From Bacteroidales bacterium (GTDB lineage: Bacteria > Bacteroidota > Bacteroidia > Bacteroidales > UBA932), in assembly GCA_017415715.1 (NCBI GenBank), contig JAFQFD010000053.1:1-38679 (forward strand): a stretch of 38,679 bases of DNA, written 5' to 3'. The number at the start of each line of letters is the position of its first letter. Position 1 is the first letter of the stretch. Below the pieces are notes generated by a model, which was given only the letters and a program-made list of their open reading frames with translations, did not search any database and was not told the origin of the DNA. Shown here piece by piece: positions 34,191 to 38,679 of this stretch. Made by a program: the position numbers and the translations under genes.

Positions 34191-34227
34191 CAAAGATAAG
34201 AAAGAGCTTCGGCAAAAACTTGGCAGA
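34191..34227 (-). promoter_or_regulatory. Site C: -7 box plus shared 21-bp element (WYL gene)
   Basis: The minus strand reads TCTGCCAA-GTTTT-TGCCGAAG (34207-34227), 8 nt upstream of the -7 box TATCTTTG (34191-34198). The -7 box is only about 18 nt before the chosen WYL start. The element matches sites A and B at 15 of the fixed positions, and its location at the regulator's own promoter makes autoregulation likely. Confidence 0.72.
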
Positions 34228-34347
34228 GCATCTAAATATTGTGGAATTTTAAGCAAAATGATGTATTTTTGATACGCGTAATTATCGTTTATCTATCTCC
34301 AGCACTTTATAGGGTATCTGAAGACAAATTTATTACATCTTTGGGAC

Positions 34348-34692
34348 ATGATTAAACAAGCAACATTACATCTCTCTGCTAAACGCAGAGGATGTCACTT
34401 AGTCACTCATGAGATTCTCGAGCAGCTGCCGAAACCGCTACCGCAGGTGGGGATGCTCAATCTATTCCTACAGCATACCTCATGTGCTCTGACCATCAAC
34501 GAGAATTTTGATCCTGACGTGCGTACGGATATGGATTCTATCCTGAATCACATGGTCAAGGAGGGAGAACCTTATTACAGACACACGATGGAAGGCCCTG
34601 ATGACATGCCGGATCATGCGAAGTGTTCCCTCTTCGGAGTCAGCCTGACAATCCCGATAACAGGCGGAAAGCTTAACATGGGGACCTGGCAG
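34348..34692 (+). pseudogene. YjbQ family protein, 3' truncated
   Basis: The first 115 codons are a good YjbQ/UPF0047 protein: KRRGCHLVTHEI, LFLQHTSCALTINENFDP, EGPDDMPDHAK, LTIPITGGKLNMGTWQ. Family members continue with about 20 more residues (GIYLCEFR and onward). Here, after GTWQ, the reading frame becomes unrelated (KRKPNWKISLTAEHSP) and runs to a stop at 34833. The missing end suggests it is inactive or impaired. Confidence 0.8.
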
Positions 34693-34838
34693 AAGAGAAA
34701 GCCGAACTGGAAGATAAGCTTAACGGCGGAACACTCCCCTACGAGGAACTTCAGAAGACATCGGAGCGCATCGGTCAGATCATGGAACTCACCGACGAAA
34801 AGGAGTTCAGACTCCTTGAACTTTATGAACTGATGTAA
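34689..34838 (+). pseudogene. C-terminal remnant of an ABC-F ATPase
   Basis: In a different frame from yjbQ, 49 codons read AEEKAELEDKLNGGTLPYEE, then LQKTSERIGQIMELTDEKEF and RLLELYELM, ending with TAA. This coiled-coil, Lys/Glu-rich ending is characteristic of the C-terminus of Uup-type ABC-F proteins. Only this tail is present, joined directly to the truncated yjbQ, so a deletion fused the two genes. Confidence 0.75.
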
Positions 34839-34859
34839 CCACAAAAACACACTTACGCT

Positions 34860-36020
34860 ATGAGAAAGTTTTACACCTTGGCCGGTATTCTCTCCATTTC
34901 GGAGGAAGAAAAGGAATTGATCAGGCAGCAGGCTCTGGAAGGTGATCCTGTCGCCTGTTACAAGTTGGCGGAAATCTATCTGCATCTCCATGAGTGCGAG
35001 GATTATGTATCATCTGCGCACGAGCTGCTGCAGAAGGCAAGCGAAGGCGGCGTGGCAGATGCTGACGCCACTATAGCCATAATGATGTTCCGGGGAGAAA
35101 TCGAGCCATTCGATCCTGTAGCTGCGGCAAAACGCCTTGAAAAGGCCATCAATAACGGAAGTGATCGCGGAATAGCGTTCCAGCTCAGGAACCTTCTTTA
35201 TGGCAGGTATGGATACGAGCCGAATATCGACCTTGTCAGGCAGACGCTCGATCAGCTTCTCTCCCAAGGCGAAGACCCATATTGGTGCGCCCTGATGGGA
35301 GACCTCCTCATGGCCGAGGGAAAGATAGTCGAATCACGGCAGTGGTACGAAAAGGCCGTAGCGGGCGGAGAGAATAGCGCGTATGGCGACCTTGCACTGG
35401 CAAGAGGACTAAACGACGACTATAGCTTCAGAGACTATGAGGCATATAACGACACATTGATGGAAGGCAATGATGCCATGGACCCGATGTGCATGTACTA
35501 CTTCCTTCTTGACAAGATCGAAAGCTACTACGACATCGATCCGGAAGACACGCAGGCTCGTGATGAATACAGGCAGATGATTATCCATGCATTGGAACTG
35601 AACATCGAGTGGTGCCATCCAATGTCTATGGAACTGCTTGGAGACATTTACAGAGAGGGAAAGATCGATGTTCCTGCGGATCCTGTCAAAGCATGGTCAT
35701 ACTATGTTCAGGGATCTGAATTCATGCACGCATCGTGCTTCGGAAAGATGTACGATATGCTGCAGACAGATGAGATCCAACTTGGTCAGATGAGCAATGA
35801 AGAGGCAATGGATCTCTGCATGATCAATGGTGCCAGACTGCATTACGCAAGACTTCTTGTTGCAACTGTCGAAGCCTACAAGCATGGCCGACTGACGCAG
35901 TTCGCTAGAGAGATCGAGATGTTCCACATCCCTGCATACGACGCCATCCCGGACGACGAACCTCTTGACGACGAGGACGAAGGTCCAGATGACGACGGCC
36001 GTTTCGACGCATGGGTATAG
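34860..36020 (+). CDS. Sel1/TPR-like repeat protein
   Basis: A 386-aa protein beginning MRKFYTLAGILSIS, a start shared with its tandem neighbour. It is built from Sel1/TPR-like helical repeats (EGDPVACYKLAEIY, GGVADADATIAIMMFRGE, GKIVESRQWYEKAVAGG, SMELLGDIYREGKIDVPADPVKAWSYY). The end is very acidic (DDEPLDDEDEGPDDDG). No signal peptide. Such repeats usually bind other proteins. It is the intact copy of the two paralogs and heads a three-gene plus-strand cluster. Confidence 0.85.
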   Translation: MRKFYTLAGILSISEEEKELIRQQALEGDPVACYKLAEIYLHLHECEDYVSSAHELLQKASEGGVADADATIAIMMFRGEIEPFDPVAAAKRLEKAINNGSDRGIAFQLRNLLYGRYGYEPNIDLVRQTLDQLLSQGEDPYWCALMGDLLMAEGKIVESRQWYEKAVAGGENSAYGDLALARGLNDDYSFRDYEAYNDTLMEGNDAMDPMCMYYFLLDKIESYYDIDPEDTQARDEYRQMIIHALELNIEWCHPMSMELLGDIYREGKIDVPADPVKAWSYYVQGSEFMHASCFGKMYDMLQTDEIQLGQMSNEEAMDLCMINGARLHYARLLVATVEAYKHGRLTQFAREIEMFHIPAYDAIPDDEPLDDEDEGPDDDGRFDAWV

Positions 36021-36036
36021 CTAAATCAAAAATATT

Positions 36037-37539
36037 ATGAGAAGATTTTACACACTTGCTGGAGTCAGAAATATTTCTGACAAGGAGATCAGAGTAATCA
36101 GAAAAAAAGCCGATGCCGGTGATCCGGTAGCCTGCTATCAGATGGCTCAACTACACATGGCGTGGCATTGGGAGTAAAACTACATCGATGTGGCAAACGA
36201 TTATCTTATTAAAGCACTAAACGGCGGCGTTGACGATGCCATTGTACTCCTGGCACTGATGCTATATAGAGGAGAAGGTGAATATAATCCCGAAAAAGCA
36301 GAAAGTCTTATAGCTGCCAGTTTTGACAAAAGAAACGAGTACGCCATGTTTACTCAGCTGGTAAATGTTATTTACGGACGATTCGGCATTGAGAAAAATC
36401 TTGAAGCAGCACACGAGGTATTGGAAAGGCTGCTGGAGGTTGACGAGTGTCCTCATTGGCACATGTTGAACGGTGACGCGCTCTATGCCTTGGGTAAGAG
36501 AGAAGAGGCAGTTTACCACTACGAGCAGGCATTGGAAGGAGGGCTCACAGAAGTTTACGGAGATCTGGCAATAGCACGAGGAGTCGAACTGGACGGAACC
36601 CTTGTTGACTGGGATAGCATGATGGACACATTGGAAGAAGGAAATGAAGTGGCTGACGTTGCATCCATGTATTATACAGCTCTTGAAGATTGCAGTCTAT
36701 ATGAACAGTGTGAGGAGGACGATACCGAGCAGAAAGACACATTACGCGAACTGATCTTGACATACCTGCAAGAATGCAGTGACTACAAACATATAGGTGC
36801 AAATGAACTTCTTGGAGACATCTACAGAGAGGGGTTATATGACGTTCCAGTAAACTACAGGAAGGCATTTGATCATTACAGGATGGGAGCCAGCTTCAAT
36901 GGGGGCTCGTGCTACAGCAAATTGCATCAGATGCTGTCCAATGGGGAACTCTCTCTGAGTTCGGGCAAGCAGGAAGCATTGGATACGTTTGCACTGCTCG
37001 GCGCACGACTTCATGAAGAGGACATGATCATTGAGACCATAAAGGCTTACAGGGCGGGACGCCTTTCCAAACATGCCGCTGAGATTGAAAAATATCATCT
37101 GCCAGCCTACAGGAATCTCTCTGCCTCGGAAGAGGACAGGGATACAGTATTGATAGACGGAAGTGCGGTAACATTCAAGCAGCTGACAGCCATAGCAAGC
37201 CTGATGATAACACTAGGCAATACAGACGGGCTTCATGATGGTGAGACTAACATGATCGTCATTTTCTTGAGGCATTTCGTGCCCGATGAAGCAAAGCAAA
37301 AAGAATTGCTCTGCAACGCCATCGAAATGCACAAGGAAGAGGCTGTCGAAATAATAAAGGGACTTGATCAGACTACCAAACAGGGTATCTCAAACGCCAT
37401 GTCCCTCATCATGCTGGCCGACGGAGAGATATCCGATCCGGAAGCGGCAATGTTCATGGAACTGATGTTTGATTGCGGCATTCCTGATCCTGATACCCAG
37501 GAATGGTTAAACTGGCTATCGGGAGACAACAACTCATAG
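36037..37539 (+). pseudogene. Sel1/TPR paralog with an in-frame stop and a TerB-like end
   Basis: A paralog of the preceding gene, starting MRRFYTLAGVRNIS at 36037. After 46 codons (ending MAWHWE) an in-frame TAA at 36175-36177 sits where the sister gene has Glu (HECEDY). The same frame then continues intact for 453 codons to 37539, matching the sister throughout (GGVDDAIVLLALMLYRGE, LLGDIYREGLYDVPVNY). A GTG at 36190 could restart translation. The C-terminal part adds a TerB-like segment (GNTDGLHDGETNMI and LADGEISDPEAAMFMEL) absent from the sister. Confidence 0.75.
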
Positions 37540-37566
37540 GAAGAGATCTTCAGTAACGAATAAACC

Positions 37567-38511
37567 ATGAAGCAAATGGAGCAGTTATTCAATATAATAA
37601 GGATCGAGACTTCGATGGACATGGGTATCGGCAACAGAAGCAAGAGATGGACTCGTATTCTTGCCGAAGACCTTGAGGCCGGAAATGTTTTCGACATCGA
37701 CGGTCAGGAACTGACCATCATGGAGATCGATGAAAACGAGATGAAATTCGAGTACCGCGGCAAGACTTTCTCTGTCAACCGCCAATGGCAGGTACTCGGC
37801 ACTCCTGAATTCGGAATTCCCAACGAACGTATCTCCATGCAGGGACGATACATATTTTTCTTCAGCAATGACTCCGATCTTGAATTTGACTGGCAGGAGG
37901 AGCATGCCGCAGACCTTGTGAGTCAGATGAACAGTAATCTTGAAGAAGGCCTGCTTTGGAAAAATATCCCGCTTGTGCGGGAATGGATACACGAAATGAA
38001 GGATATAGCCCCTTATAAGTCTGCGAACATCAATCCTACCTACAAGGCCCACTTCATTTCAAAGATCCTCGAAAACGACTACATAGACAAGAGGGAAACG
38101 CCAAGACTCTTCCACTCATTGTGCGAGCTATACAGAGTCTACGTTGACTTTCCATACGCATCCGACTACGACGATTTTCTCAATGAGAATTTTGACAAGT
38201 ATTACTTCCGTGAGGTGGACAGATGGATCTACAAGCTTGCATGGATAGTTGACAATCCGCAGAGCAAGATCGCACTTGACAGTTGGAATGGATTGGGTGG
38301 AATGCTCAAGGTGGACCCCGTACAGGCGACTCCGGAATGGGAGAAGGTCATTTACGAGGTGGAACAGGAACTGGACGAACAGTTGAAGGACGAACCTCGT
38401 GGAATGGGTTTCTGCCACAGCTACTGGAGCGCAAAGCGAGCAGCCCTCGCCCGCAGAGGCATCGAGTGGCGAAGCCCGTCGGCAATGAACCCAAGAGTAA
38501 TGTTTGACTAA
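37567..38511 (+). CDS. Unknown protein in the Sel1 cluster
   Basis: A 314-aa protein with no recognised family. The N-terminal part (about 20-80) looks like a small beta domain (RWTRILAEDLEAGNVFDIDG, then LTIMEIDENEMKFEYRGKTFSV). The middle is helical with aromatic residues (YKAHFISKILENDYID, FDKYYFREVDRWIYKL). The C-terminus has GMGFCHSYWSAKRAALARRGIEW and ends in MFD. No signal peptide. It follows the Sel1 paralog by 27 nt on the same strand and is probably its functional partner. Confidence 0.8.
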   Translation: MKQMEQLFNIIRIETSMDMGIGNRSKRWTRILAEDLEAGNVFDIDGQELTIMEIDENEMKFEYRGKTFSVNRQWQVLGTPEFGIPNERISMQGRYIFFFSNDSDLEFDWQEEHAADLVSQMNSNLEEGLLWKNIPLVREWIHEMKDIAPYKSANINPTYKAHFISKILENDYIDKRETPRLFHSLCELYRVYVDFPYASDYDDFLNENFDKYYFREVDRWIYKLAWIVDNPQSKIALDSWNGLGGMLKVDPVQATPEWEKVIYEVEQELDEQLKDEPRGMGFCHSYWSAKRAALARRGIEWRSPSAMNPRVMFD

Positions 38512-38534
38512 AATCCCAAGACATATGAAAGTAT

Positions 38535-38679
38535 AATAGGCGAATTCAACTTGCAAATGCAATCGAATTCTAATTGGTTAATAATAAGTTAAATTTTTCA
38601 TTTGGTGTGAGATAACCAAGCCTCTTTCTGGGTCTGTTGTTCAATTTGTCTTCAACCCAGCTGACAAACTCATCGGTTA
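38535..38679 (-). mobile_element. IS30 family insertion sequence, one end
   Basis: The transposase end lies about 58 nt after the upstream gene. The terminal inverted repeat should lie between 38512 and 38569 (AT-rich, with cgaattcaacttgcaaatgc at 38541-38560), but its exact boundary cannot be fixed without the other end. Confidence 0.6.
38570..38679 (-). CDS. IS30 family transposase, C-terminal end (partial)
   Basis: The minus strand reads TDEFVSWVEDKLNNRPRKRL, then GYLTPNEKFNLLLTN and a TAG stop. NNRPRKRLGYLTPNE is the characteristic C-terminus of IS30 transposases. The gene runs off the right edge, so 35 codons are visible and its integrity cannot be judged. Confidence 0.92.
   Translation of the reverse strand, partial: TDEFVSWVEDKLNNRPRKRLGYLTPNEKFNLLLTN

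Noticed and set aside
34216-34347. TPP riboswitch before yjbQ
   Set aside because: The AT-rich gap lacks the CUGAGA core and expected stems; yjbQ is also truncated.
36190-37539. Taking the second Sel1 paralog as a complete gene starting at GTG 36190
   Set aside because: The same frame before the stop encodes the conserved MRRFYTLAG start shared with the sister gene, so the reading frame is better seen as interrupted.
1-38679. CRISPR array
   Set aside because: No regularly spaced direct repeats with unique spacers were seen; repeats found are single palindromes, a shared operator and short direct repeats.

Overview
The window comes from a Bacteroidota chromosome, most probably an uncultured gut-type Bacteroidales. 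The evidence is the repeated TAnnTTTG promoter boxes, the near absence of Shine-Dalgarno sequences, Bacteroidales-style signal peptides ending in SAQ/NAQ, a short primary sigma factor, menaquinone genes and an IS30-type transposase end. I cannot place it to genus.

Layout. 1-516: the 5' tip of a 16S rRNA gene on the minus strand, with two tandem, nearly identical rRNA promoters and a long leader. 517-6801 (+): a tricorn-like S41 protease, a polyprenyl-phosphate mannosyltransferase-like enzyme, dihydroorotase and an EamA transporter. 6794-17625 (-): tex, a long-stem palindrome, a CLC transporter, a small acidic protein, a YgiQ radical SAM protein, a beta-barrel-like outer membrane protein, argS, rpoD and an HtrA/Deg protease. 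17756-20364 (+): dnaN, a DnaQ-like exonuclease and an unknown protein. 20358-29534: a mixed housekeeping stretch (binding-protein lipoprotein, thioredoxin lipoprotein, dinB, AlaX-like editing protein, menG-menA, cdd, mnmA, HI0933-type flavoprotein).

From the tRNA-Thr(CGT) gene at 29597 to the IS30 end at 38570 the character changes. Here are a chimeric DUF4177/phosphoesterase ORF, a frameshifted secreted protein, an out-of-frame yjbQ/ABC-F fusion, and a tandem pair of Sel1/TPR paralogs, one with an in-frame stop. This looks like an accessory region that has been rearranged several times.

The most interesting part is 30242-34227. A WYL-domain regulator, a PD-(D/E)XK-like protein, an unknown 167-aa protein and a beta-CASP-like metallo-beta-lactamase protein form a compact minus-strand cassette. 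Three promoters there (before the WYL gene, before the 167-aa gene, and before the frameshifted secreted gene) each carry the same 21-bp element, TCTGCCRA-N5-TGCNGAAG, 7-8 bp upstream of the -7 box. This is a candidate small regulon with a self-regulated WYL repressor or activator, and possibly a defence-type nuclease system. The motif and gene order are read directly from the sequence; the function is inference.
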